Notes under the pieces: model-generated
The model's input: only the letters and a program-made list of their open reading frames with translations
Told to the model about the DNA's origin: nothing
Database searches by the model: none
Assembly (NCBI GenBank): GCA_004369045.1
Contig: ML213503.1
Location: 3,079,697 to 3,143,696, forward strand
Origin: Heliocybe sulcata
Taxonomy: Eukaryota > Basidiomycota > Agaricomycetes > Gloeophyllales > Gloeophyllaceae
Length of the DNA: 64,000 nt
Direction: 5' to 3'
Shown here: positions 47,231 to 58,806 of the stretch, one piece after another
How the letters are laid out: each line of letters begins with the position of its first letter
Position numbering within the stretch: position 1 is the first letter of the stretch
Position numbers and translations under genes: made by a program

Positions 47231-50200
47231 ATGGATGAGCTCGTGCATCATTGCGTCCGAGAGCTCTCTTTTGATGGAGACCTGGGTGAGTGCCGATTTC
47301 ATGTGAAACCATGCGAGGGGAGGACGCGCAGTCAAGGAAAACTCGGACGATGTGAGGTTCGAACCCGCGGGTCGCAGTTCGATGTCAGGCCTATCCAATT
47401 TCCATACTTCTTCTCTCTGGATATATGTAACACATTATTGACACTTTCTTGATTATATTTGCAGGGTGCAGCGTTTCTCGGTTGCGGGACTTCATCTCGG
47501 AGTTCCATTCCCATGACCCAGCACATCCCCAAACGGTGGACGACGCATATTGCGCGTTTGTATGGTCTGTAATCGTCCAGCACCCTGCTGTGCGCATCGG
47601 GACAGTGCCACCTGGTGTTGCCACCGAGGTCTACATTGCTCCGCAGATCAGTGCTAAGCGAAAGGCCCAAGAGAGAGGAGAAGAGCTCCAGGAAGCTGCG
47701 CCTGCCACCACGCTCGACGTTATCGAGGATGCGAAGCTGCGGAGCCTCGAAGACCTCCAGGCTCAATACGGAGATAGTCTCAGAATGGCTGTCGATCCTG
47801 AGACCACTCTGGTTGCTATCACGGGCTCTCATATCAGGGTGAGTACACAAGTTGCCAATGTACGGGGCCCTAAGAGTATTCATGGTAGCATCTCTAGCCG
47901 TCCTCGCTCAGTCCAATGGTATATACTGCTCTACAACTGATCACTCGCGGCCGTGAAAATGGTATCAGTGTCATGGACCTTGGAAAGAAGTCCGGGTATG
48001 ACCAGAAGACATGCCACTACCTTGTGAAGCAGCTTCTCAAGCTCGACCATATGTGAGTTCTCATTCCATACTATGTCCAGCTTTGAAGGAACTCCTGCCA
48101 CTTCATAGCGAGAAGATACGTCAGGGTGGCGTGGGCGCGCACTTCTGCATCCACAAGTACTTCTACGACCGAAGCACGCTCTGGAAGAAAATCCGAAAAG
48201 AAGAGGAGCAGGGACAACAGGCCATCGTAGGCGCTTTGGATGAACAGGACGGTCCAGGAGACGATGGCCAGTCACAAATCTCCGGACTGAATCAGATCGA
48301 GTTTGATCCTATCGATGCCAGGCACTTGTCAAGTCTCCCTTTAGTCAGAGCCCGCATCGTCAAACTATTGAAGTCCTGCAAAAATAACATGCACGTGTCT
48401 CAAAATCTGATACTCAGCATCGTAAGTCCCTGGGTTGGGACTGTGCCATCATGAATAGTACTTGACTTATTCTCTCATGCTAGGGCTTCTCCCATCCCAC
48501 CAAGACAGACCGGCGTTTCTTCAGTACTCGGCTGAATGATCTCATAGCAGAAGGCGTCATCGAGAAACTCTACGTGCCGAACCCGAACTCTAGGCTCGAG
48601 AAGAAAAGTTATCTCCAATGCGTGCGCTTGGTGACTGCAGAGAACCGGGGCCATTCGGATGACCTACAGGGTGCGACTCGTCATGTGCCGGGGGAGGACG
48701 AGAAGGATGAGATGGACGTTGATCACGGTAGGTGCTGACTCTTTCGCTCTAGTCGATATTTTACTCAATAATGCCACAGCCGAGGACGAGGCCGGTGGTC
48801 TGAAGATAAACTTGACGCTGCACAAGCAGATGATAAATCTTCTGGAAGGAGCTGGCACAAAGGGCATGACTCTCAATGTGGGTTAAGGCTTCCGTCGCTT
48901 CGTATATGCGCTGAACAGTCTATCAGGACCTCTCCGAGAATCTCGGCCAGTTTGACAAACGGACAATCGAACTTCTGATGACACGATTAGAGAAGCACCC
49001 GCCTCCTGCCCATCTCAGCGATCTTGGCGTCGCAGACGTGATGGAAACGTACGGTCGAGAACGTAGGCACAGGTACTATACCGTAGCGGCATACAACGCC
49101 TTGCTTGCCCAGGAGAAGCTGCACGACTCGCAGGACCGGTACTCTCGGGATTTCTCGTCTGTCGGCGACTTCCTGCATGTCGATGGGTCCTCATTCTATG
49201 AGGACGAAGCCGCGCTGATCTGGCACCAAGACTATTCGAAGGAACAGAGGCAGGGCAAGGCCACTGGATCCAGTAAGCCTCTGGATAGGCCACCTGCTGC
49301 CGACGGTGCGAAGGGGAAGGCCAAGGCGCCTATGAAAGCTCAGACGAAGGAAGCAAAGCCTGCGCACGAGGGCAAAAGGCTCAAGCAGGCGAAACGAAAG
49401 CGAGAATTCGACGACGACGGCGACGGAGTTGTCGATGACGAAGCCGGTCCTTCGAAGCCCCCGGCTCCTGCAAAACGGGGGCGTCCCTTGAAGAGGCCCA
49501 AGGTCGATGTGGCAACAGGTCAAGAGGTAATGAGTCATGATCACGAGAGTGTCGTCCCCGTCGTCAGCCGAAAAGTGCCTCAGCCCAAGAAGCAGGGCCG
49601 TTCTGCCAAGACCAAGAAGGACATACTCGCAGGGGAGGGCGAAGCAGCAGACAACACATCCGGAGATCCTGGTGCCGAGTCTGTGACCCAAGAGACACCT
49701 CAGCCTAAGAAGCAGCGGCGTCCCAGGAAGGCCAAGAAGGACAGCTTGACAGTTGAAGCTGAATTAACGACTGGGGTATTGGACGGGCCTGTCACGTTGG
49801 TCGCTACGCAAGAGACTCCTGGACCTAAGAGAAGTGGTCGTCTTCCTGAGGCAGCTAAGAAAAACCTTGCGGAAGAAGGACCAGCTGCGGCGACTGTGAC
49901 CGAGGAGTCCCCAGCTTTTCGAAAGAGGAGTCGACCGTCTAGGAGCACTAGAACTCCTCGCAAGAGTGTGGTCCCTGCCGGTGAGGCTGGTCCGTCCGGA
50001 AAGGGAGGTAGACGAGGCGTCTCTGTATCACTACAAGATGTTCCAGACGTACCGCCGAGCTTTCTCCCCCCTACAGCTCCAAAACAGGATGCGGAGGGTG
50101 GGGAGCCCAACAATGAACTCTGTAAGTAGTCAGCTCATTCTCTTCCGCCCTATCGTGATCTCATGTCGCTGCAAGGTTCTAGAGTGTCCCAGTCGAACTC

Positions 50201-53200
50201 CGTACGGATGTTCGATAATGAGTCACGGCTACCGTTGGCAGGCGATGCTACTTGGCACGAGCCATTCTCAGACCCGTTCTTTGCGGATTCTCCACTTACT
50301 GAGCTATCAGACGATCTCCCCGAAGGCTTGGACCTCGCGCATGATCCCACGCTCATACCCATAGACCCGGTCTTGTTAGAGGAAGAAGCCATCATCCCAT
50401 TCGAGCCTGTAAACACGGCAATTGAGGTAGGGGTGAGTTTCTTGTCATACGTCAAAAAGCTGAACCATACTCCCTGGGATATGTAGGGATTCACGGGCGC
50501 CTCAGCTCCTGATCTATCCGAAGCGCCTACGATTGGGACTGGTAGGAAGCGAACTATTGCTATGTCAGACCCTGAATCAGGCCCAACGAAGCGACAAAAA
50601 GCTTCTGAATCCGAGCAAAACAGTGGCAGAGCACGTCCTAAGGCAAACGTCTCGCTACTTCGCAGAGAGAATGAAATCTACCAGCTGTTAGAGCAATTAG
50701 GAGGGATAGCCGTGACAAGTGGTAAAGACTTCCTGGATGCACACGTGGTAATGATTCAGAGAATGACGAATGCTGGGGAGCCAACCAGCGCGCCAGTCGG
50801 TAGCCGCTTGGACAGACGTACGATCGAGGCTACTCTAAATAACCTAGAATCTCGAGGCAAAGTCAAGACATTGAAAACCATCGTTAAGTTGCCAACTGGG
50901 TCAAATCGCCCGGCGCGTATCAGCTATCTCCCTTCGTTACCCCAGGAGCAACTGGAAGCCTTCCTAAGCAATGTTGGGCGCAATTTGCCATTGCCAAACA
51001 TCCAGCCTCCCGCTATCAAGAAGGTTGACGAAGTGATGGAGTTTGTCCCAGGACAGAATGTTGAACGCGCAGCTCTTCCTCTGCAGTTGCTCCGCCTCGA
51101 CAAGCCTTCAGACAATGACGACGAACGTTGGTCGAGGAACCTTGCTCGAGCCGACCAGCTGTTCAATTATGACGATGACACCATTCGCAATGTGCTTCTA
51201 ACCGAAAACCACACGAGAGCACAGCTTTACGGCTTCAAAGTGGGCAAAATGACAAGAGCACGGGAGGTGCACCTCCACATGCTCGGCCGCTTCGCAGCCG
51301 GTGAAGATTCTCCTCGTATCGTTTCTCTGGAGGACCGGATCGTGCATTTCTCCTACTTCTTCACCGATCTCCCTATACAGCGCTACTTCGCAGTGGTGTC
51401 GGCACTGGCTTATGACGACAGACTCTCCGAACTCTTGAAGTCGGATTCAGGGAAACGTACGCCTGTAGGGGATATTGAGCCAGACCTGCATCGCCTTCTC
51501 CAAGTAGGCAGAGCGAGAGCGCGGGCCCGTATCTTCGACATCCTGGAGATGCTTTGCGATCTCGAGCTTGCTACTGCCCTGGAGCCGTCTATAGAGGAGA
51601 ATGCGCATATTACTTGTGCCCTGAAGGGTGATCATCCGTTCAAGTATTCTATTGCATCTCTCGAAGAGAGGACGCCTCAGTCCGCACCGCTCTACTGGCG
51701 TTTTCATGCATCTGCCCCCATTCGCTTATGGGCAGTAGCTGATAAGTCTCCCCCTCTGTGGAGAGAGGTCTCACTTGCTAATGAATCCGAGGGCTTGTTG
51801 TATTGGCAGGAACTCCAGCGTGTATCGACTGACGGCAACTATGCCAGGCAATTGATGTGTCCAGGGGACGAGGGAACTCACGACAGCTCCGGTAAGGCTC
51901 CGGCAGTAAGCAAGTCTGTCCGACGTGATATAGCGTGGACCGAGTCCTACGTACTGTCTTGGCACCAAAGTCAGTATCTCAAGAAATTTGTGGACCCGGA
52001 CACAGGACAGACGCCCCTTGAGTACGAAAGCGGCATCGAGGAGGCCCTCCAAAGGATTTGTTGGGTTGTTTGTGCGCCTACAGAAGTCGTTCGTGATTTC
52101 TTCACCATCCTCAGATCCAGGCGACTTCTGGAAATTGAGGCGGCTCACAGAAAGGCAGAGCAGAAGGCAGCGACAGATAAAGGAAGGCGCAATGCAGAAG
52201 TTAAAGCTCTGCTCGCTCAGAAGTCTGCGGAAGAGCGGGCAAAGAGGGAGCAAGAATGGGAGACGCTAGTGAAGCATGTACACCCAGATCCGCTTCCCGA
52301 GACGACTACGCGGAGATTGCGCTTTATGAAGTCACGTTTCTTGCAGGCAGGTTCTGGAATTGAAAATCAGCTCTGGGAGGAGGATGTTTCACGCGCGATT
52401 CAAGATGCGAAGTTTTCTGCTGAGAGAATACTTCCAAAAACCTCGAAGGAACCTCCACCACCTCGAGTTGCGAAAGGAATATCGGAACTAACCCCAGGGC
52501 CTCCTCCGCCTACGCATCCACCTACTTTGATCCCTAATGCACCGGAAGAGTCTGTAGAGGTCCTTGTCTCCCGGCAACCGTCCATTATTCGCAATAAGCC
52601 TGAGGTTAAGGAGAAGATGCCGCGGAGGAAGCGAGGAGAGCAAGGTCATGTTTATTACGTTTCTCATACCATAGCTGCTCATATCCATTTGCAGCGCAAG
52701 AACAGGAAACACTTGAGGAGGAGAAGCAGACGCTTGAAGAGGACAAGCAGAAACGGCGCAGGTTCCAGTGGACAAAGGAGTACGACGAACTCGCAAGAGA
52801 TGCATCCATCATCATCAGGGCTCGCTGTCGCGGTACGCGCATCGAGTGGACAGCCTTTGATCAAGTGTTCCCCTGTGTGCCGAGGAACTCAGTCCGGCAA
52901 AGATTCGTCAGCCTCCGGGAAGAACCAGGCGCTGAGACTTACTTGCAGCGTCTCGAAGAGAAATGGCATGAGCTCTGGTCGAAGTATCGACGGAGTGTCT
53001 TCTTGCCGGATAGCGATCCTATCACCCCGTCCAACTTCGACCTGGTCAGGCATATCGATTTCCTGCGCAGACACATCGACAAAAATGCCATGTACGTTTG
53101 CCGAGATTGGTCAGTTATTACTACAGCGCTCACGGTCTTACAGACGCGTGGGCTTCGAGCAATCGTCCCAAGGCGAGCTCGTCCTCCTGCCAGCAACCCT

Positions 53201-54987
53201 GCAAGATCTTCAGCAAAGCTATGACATTGTGGAGAAGCCTGTCAATGAAACAGCATGGGACTTTGTCTGGAGTATCACTGGAGAAGAAGGTCGTGAAAAG
53301 AACATGGCACGGCAACCCTTCCTAACGAATCCAGAGACCAGTTTCTGGGCCACCGAAGATCTACCAGAGACTGTCCACCTCGCACAGTCCGCTCTGAAGG
53401 TACGCTGCGATAATTAAGGCTCTGAATAAATGTTCAGTTAATACATTCGCAGGTTGTGCTTGGTACGCCAAACGAAGTCTACGATCCCGATGCAGCATCT
53501 CGAATGCTGCACCAGATTGGGGAAGAGCCTGTATCCAAGGCGACTTCGAACATGCTCGAGCGTGGTGTGCTCTCTAAGCTTATCCGTGATCCGTCGAAAC
53601 CAAGGCCAGGCAGAACTCTAAGAATCTCCGAAGTGTGCGTTCCCATGGTGCATATGTTGTCTTGGGCGAGTAAGTCTGACCTTGTCTCGGACTTTTGCTA
53701 GAAATCAAAATGCAATCGGCGGTTCATTTGCAAGCGATGTTTTCCAGGATGCCTCTGCCCTGGAGGACATATGTTACCAGCAAGACGGAGAATGGCGGGA
53801 CTGGCCGCTTATTGCGACTGATGGCGATATTGCAGTGTTGCTGGAACTCGCTGCCGAGGGCAAGGTAAACCTTTGCCTCAAGAGTCCACCTTCGTAGAAA
53901 GTATTCATCTCTGTCCCAAGGTGGAATTCAAGGTCGACACGTCACGTGCCCAGGCCGCTCGTCCAGCTATAGACTGGAACAGTAAGAAAGCAGGTAACTC
54001 CCTCCCTGTTCCAATCCCTTGATAGTAACCAGCACTAAATTCAGTTCAGACGACGATGACTTTGAAACAGACATCAGCATCCGATTCCACGATGTGGATG
54101 TACCGTTCAGTCCCATCGAACCTTCGTCACCCGGGGACTTGAGCGCCGCACAGCAAGAGGAAACGACGGAAAGCACGGAAATGATGACAGAACATGGGAA
54201 GACGTTCGATGGCAGTGTCGCTGCATGCAGGCGGTCAGGTCCGCGTGCTATTGATTGTCAGGGATGTCTCACTGCGCAGTTGATGCGACTGAAAGCCGAG
54301 CGTGACGTTGAGCAAAGTGGTCTCATTGACGAAGTTTCACGGATTCTGCATGACGCCGGGCCAACAGGGGTTTCGGAAGCAGATTTGTCGGTACGTCTTC
54401 CATGTCTTCTCCCTAGACGAAGCCGTTAATGGGACTGTCACAAGGCTCGGATAACGTCGAATGACACATGTAAAATCCGCGACATCATCCGTCTTCTGGG
54501 AGACCCTTCCGTACCTCTGCTTCACAGAGTGGGCTATGGGGAGATTATGCTGGTGTCCTCAGCGCATATCCGACAGTGGACAGTTGTCACCTCTGAGAAC
54601 CCTCTGGCTAAGACGTTTCCCCGCCGATGGCTTGATATCTCTGGCAAGCGAGTTAAGGAGGTATGGGAGGCAGCGTTGCGTGCCGTGATGGGTGTAGTTA
54701 TTTTCAGGCCGGGCATCCCACAGGTACGTGCTGGCAGACTGTTTGCTGGGAAGCGGCAAGATTTTTCTGACGATAATACACAGGGCGAAATCAGATGGCG
54801 ACTGCGGGCTGTGTATGAAAGACAAGAGGTCAATGCCATCCTGCGATTCCTGAGGGCGAAGGGTTTCCTTGAGGCGCGCGTTCCTCCTGATTCAGAGTTG
54901 GATGACTGGGACGTCTCTGCGCCGAGTAACGAGCAGGAGAAGATGGTGATGTGGTTCGTAGGCAAGAGGCACTGGTATCAGGTCTAG
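47231..54987 (+). CDS. TFC3: TFIIIC B-block-binding subunit (Tfc3/tau138 type)
   Basis: A very large gene with many introns, about 2,000 residues. This subunit recognises the B-box of tRNA genes and recruits Pol III factors. The start MDELVHHCVRELSFDGD at 47231 is joined by a 179-nt first intron to GCSVSRLRDFISEFHS. Next comes YIAPQISAKRKAQERGEE and a winged-helix B-block part (SSLSPMVYTALQLITRGREN, MDLGKKSGYDQKTCHYLVKQ, GVGAHFCIHKYFYDR). More helix-turn-helix parts follow (RFFSTRLNDLIAEGVIEKLY), then a long basic linker with an AT-hook (KRGRPLKRPK) and 40-residue repeats. Then come RRENEIYQLLEQLGGIAV, SLEDRIVHFSYFFTDLPIQR and QWTKEYDELARDASIIIRAR, and the C-terminal region to WFVGKRHWYQV. 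The frame 50562-52640 alone is about 690 codons of continuous exon. Some later exon edges (52640-54460) are approximate. Confidence 0.9.
47356..47366 (+). promoter_or_regulatory. Perfect B-box (TFIIIC site) in intron 1 of the TFIIIC gene
   Basis: GGTTCGAACCC matches the Pol III B-box consensus GGTTCGANNCC at every fixed position. It lies inside the unusually long first intron (47286-47464). No tRNA can be folded around it: a partial acceptor pairing (TGCGA with TCGCA) exists but the interval is too short and the arms do not pair. It may be an isolated TFIIIC site, as in the ETC sites of yeast. Confidence 0.6.
49575..49990 (+). repeat. 40-residue repeats in the TFIIIC linker (120-nt period)
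   Basis: Within the coding sequence, units beginning VPQPKKQGRSAKTKKD, TPQPKKQRRPRKAKKD and TPGPKRSGRLPEAAKKN start at 49575, 49695 and 49815, exactly 120 nt apart. A fourth, shorter unit (SPAFRKRSRPSRSTRTPRK) starts at 49908. Each pairs a basic cluster with an acidic Glu/Ala-rich tail. They probably arose by tandem duplication and look like disordered DNA- or RNA-contacting arms. Confidence 0.75.
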
Positions 54988-55851
54988 ACAGATGTGCACT
55001 GGGGTCTGGACGGTTGTCCTTATTCTTGTGAGCGCATAGCTTCCCTTGATTTTTGATGTTCAGTGATGCTAATGACTGCTTATTTGTCTGTAGTCAATAT
55101 CAATGATGGCATGGTTGTATCAAATAGCAATTAACGTGAAGCGTATAATTATCCTTCGCTGCATGGAGGTCTCAGTTCCGCCGCTGGATTCGACTTGGCG
55201 TGTATGCCGCGGAGGAGTTCGAGTGATCAGCCAGGTTGTCGTTGGATTAGTTCTCGCCCGCGTTGTTAAGATGATGCTGCGCAATTAGGTGACAACCCGG
55301 GCTGGCGGTCTCCGCCGTCACTCTGGGAGGACGGCAGGTTCTCTACTCCTTCAAAGTTCTGCCAATTACCGAGACCATGCGAAACAAAAGCCTGGGGATA
55401 TGTTCAGGGAGAAACGTAGTCTCTTCATTAGCAGTGAAAGGACGGAAATAATGCAAATATTACATGAGGATAAAGAGTCTGGAGCAAGTGATCACCGTGG
55501 CGACGAGGCAGGGGCCGTATATGCATTTCTCACGCGGGTGGGGTACTCACATTAATATTCATTAGCCGATCAGAGGGTGCTGGAGTGGCAGTCGCGTCTG
55601 ACCCGTTGGAATTCACCCTTCCTTCATTTCTTCCATTTTCTGAGACTGCTACCCCGGCTGGCCGTCGTCGCAGCCGTATACCTGGCTTGTATCTATACCT
55701 GCTAACTGAAGACTCCTTCACTGGTGTACTCTAACCGTCTTTTTGCCCTAGCGGCAATCTCATTCCATTCCTTCAAGTGGTAACGCAGGCGCGTTACCTA
55801 GGGTCAAGCATCCGCTCGCAGAATCTTTACGAGGAACCTCAAGTGCTCTTT
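54988..55851. other. Intergenic, TFIIIC gene to membrane-protein gene
   Basis: It holds a 3' flank and the promoter of the next gene. The short open frames carry no support as genes. Confidence 0.55.
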
Positions 55852-58528
55852 ATGATGCGTGTCAAGCAGATTCTTGCCGTTCTTCCTCTGGCGAAAGTGC
55901 AGCTTTTGGTGAGTGTGGTGTCTCTTCATGTATTTCGTGTGGTGGAGACGGGGCTGTCCCATGGAATCAACTTTGTTAGGGCGTTGAGGGCGACTCGGGA
56001 CATGGCTTACATTCTATACTCAACATATTTTGTTTGTAAACTTGGTACTGATGCAACTCCGGTTTAGTGGGAACGGATCTACTTCAACAAGCTTACCCTC
56101 TTCTACTTCATCTTCTCCGTCGTGCACTGCATCGTCCAGATTGTATTCCAAGTTCAAGCGTTCACCGTTAATGCCCAAGCAGAGTCCTTCCTTCAGAACA
56201 TCATCACGCAGGGCAATGCGACTGGCACCGGCTTCCCCGTCTTCGGCAATGACCTGCGCTGGTGCAACACTGTCCCGTCAGACACCAGCGCAAAGTCCTG
56301 CCAGGTGATCTGGAACGGCCAGTCCTCTGCCAGCTCCCCTTTTGCTTCCTCCACATCCGTCACGTCCTCTACGGCCAGTCATCAGAATGCGGCAGCTCTC
56401 ACTAGCTCTAGCAGTGCAAGTTCTTCTGCTTCGACATCATCAGTCGCGTCTAGTCACAGTGGCACAGCTGTTAGCTCCTCAGCAGCTTCATCCTCGCAGG
56501 CATCTACCTCGTTGCTATCCCGAGTTTCGACCATCTCGCTCACGCCTTCGCCGAGTACGGTGGTGAAGTCCGTCCAAGACACGATCACGGCCACGATCAC
56601 CAGCGTAGCTCAGGCCACCACGACGGTGAAGGTCGATGAAGAGGAAGAGGAGGAAGAGGAGGAAGAGGACGACGAGGACGACGAGGAAGAGGACAATGAC
56701 AGTCACAGCGTGAGTGGCGCCGTACGCTGCTTTCTATCTTTCCTCTGATTGAGATCGGCGCGCATATAGCACCACAAGCGTAGCGTCTTCGGTATGATTC
56801 AGGCAATCCAGGTGAACGGCACTGTCACCGTCGACATTCATGGTCTGGGCAACGCCAAGCGGAACGTTACGCTGGACCGAACCTGCTTGGTCTCTCTCAA
56901 TTGGCCTGTTCTCCAGTGCGTAGCAATTCAAGGTTCTAGTTATCCGTACTAACGGTTCATAGGTTGTCGGACACGAAGCGGGAGGACATCGCATTCATCG
57001 CGTTCCAAATTTGGGTGCTGGGCATGTCCATCGTTGCAGTAAGCATATCCATATTCTAATCCGAGTCTTACGAACCTTAATTGGCGCTATCTGTTCAGAT
57101 TTTAAACGAGTCCATCCCCCACATGTACGAACAATCTCCGTGTATTGACTGTCCTTTGATATTGATCCGCCGCACAACAGTGTTGCCTCTCTTCTCACGC
57201 ACGCGTTGGCGACCGCGTGGGCTGCCTTCGCCGTCAGCGACACGGCTGTGTTCCACGCGCAGTTCAACCGTCTGACGGCCGAGGGACCGTGCAAGCAACC
57301 GTCGCTCCTCCCCGCGTACTGGAAGGCGCGGGGCGATGCGGAGATTCCAGGTCTGGCTTTGAACGCGGCGGCGCTCTTAGTGTCGGTGTTCCTGTCCTGG
57401 AGACTCATCAAGGTGCGTCGAAGTGGAACGAATCTCGCAGATTCTCGTAGCCTAACGGAAGATTTGGGGGGATAGCTGTTCGGATGGCAGACATTCAAGC
57501 GCGTCGGCGCGTCCTTCATCATCAACCGGGTGTACAAGTTTGTGCTCAGCTTGTCGATCGTCATTCAGTTGTCGATGTTCTTCATCGTGGTGTCGCTCGG
57601 CCTCTGGCTGGACCAGCTGTGGAACGGCCAGATTGGCATGTTGACGGATCATGTGCTGCGGTTCAAGGTCATCGTCCTTGTCGTGTTTATCGTGAGTAAG
57701 AACATTGTCATACTTGACATTGCGACTGACATAGTATCATCAGTTGCTGTTCCCCTGGCTTGCTATGGTAAGATATGTGCGCTTTGAATGGCGCCGGTAT
57801 CTGGTATTGACGCCGGATTGCAGGGCTGGTTCGCCGTTCGCCGCGAGCTCAAGGTGTTCATGGCCGCATTCATCGGCTTGTCGATGGTGTACATCGTAGG
57901 CTGGGCTCTCATGTTCGTCTCGCACACATTCCGGTGGACGTTCGTCCAGTGGAAGTTCTTTGCCGTCATCACGTCGGCTTCCGTGTTCTTGACGTTGATG
58001 ACGTTCATCCTGGGTGTCATTTGCCGGTTGAACTTTGGCAAAGGACTTCCTCGTTACTGTGAGTCGCTTCCTTGGCCTTCAGTGACACGACACTGACGAA
58101 CGCGTGTTGAAGTGAACGCTCAGGAGCCCTTAGCTGGTGATGACTTTATTCACGTCAACCCTGGCGAGAAGAACGACGAGGAAAAGGTGGCATTCCCGAG
58201 CCAGAACATGCCCATCCCGACATTCTCGGCGGCCTTCGGCTCAGGTAGCGAAGTACCACCGCCGAGTCAGATGTTCGCGCCGCGTCAAATGGGTCCTCGA
58301 TTCTACGCTCAGGCCAACGGAGCTTTCGATGGGTCGTCGAGCGCGAGCAGCACGCAGGTGCCTTCGCCCGCCCATACGAGGCAGGTATCCAACGCCTCTT
58401 CAGGCTGGTACACGGGCGGAACGGCGCTGTCGCGGAACGACAGCCGCGGCAGTGAACGCAGCTACTCCAGTCAATCGAGTGGGCATGGATCGGATCGTAT
58501 AGGAGGGAAGAGGTGGCTTATAGAGTAG
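55852..58528 (+). CDS. Multi-spanning membrane protein with Ser-rich and acidic loop
   Basis: Ten exons (55852-55908, 56068-56709, 56770-56915, 56963-57038, 57099-57124, 57181-57412, 57476-57691, 57744-57767, 57824-58058, 58113-58528) sum to 689 residues. TM1 is LTLFYFIFSVVHCIVQIVFQ. A loop of about 235 residues follows, with WCNTVPSDTSAKSCQ, a Ser/Ala/Thr-rich stretch and then a run of Glu and Asp (about 25 acidic residues near 56635-56700), ending in VTVDIHGLGNAKRNVTLDRT. Then come about seven spans (FIAFQIWVLGMSIVAIL, IVASLLTHALATAWAAFAV, LALNAAALLVSVFLSWRLI, LSIVIQLSMFFIVVSLGLWL, VIVLVVFILLFPWLAM, FMAAFIGLSMVYIVGWALMF, SVFLTLMTFILGVICRL) and a Ser-rich cytosolic tail. It could be a receptor or sensor; no catalytic motif is seen. 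The first exon depends on a 159-nt intron and is less sure. Confidence 0.8.
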
Positions 58529-58806
58529 AGGAAGTGAAGAAGGTTTACGATTCCAGTGTATTCTGCTTTCGATTTTCGGCCACGGGGTGGTAACAGACGC
58601 TCGTCTCATGTATTCTATCTTTCGCTTGCTTAACCCGCAATGTTATTTATCTTGATCCGGGAATAATCGCGTGTCTGGAAACTCGAATACAACATGCAAC
58701 ATGCAAGACTAGGCTACAGAACTAGGGGCAAGAAAGCAACTATTCAAAGCAAAGTAGAGTAAAATCGTGTCGTGTATCGCGTATCTGCTAATAATAATAG
58801 GTGCCA
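58529..58806. other. Convergent intergenic region
   Basis: The 3' flanks of the membrane-protein gene (plus) and the MAPKKK gene (minus) meet here. AT-rich; no gene. Confidence 0.6.

Noticed and set aside
47309-47373. tRNA gene suggested by the perfect B-box and partial TGCGA/TCGCA pairing
   Set aside because: The span is about 65 nt, too short. The acceptor pairs only 5 of 7, and the T-stem has a mismatch. No A-box or anticodon arm can be drawn on either strand.
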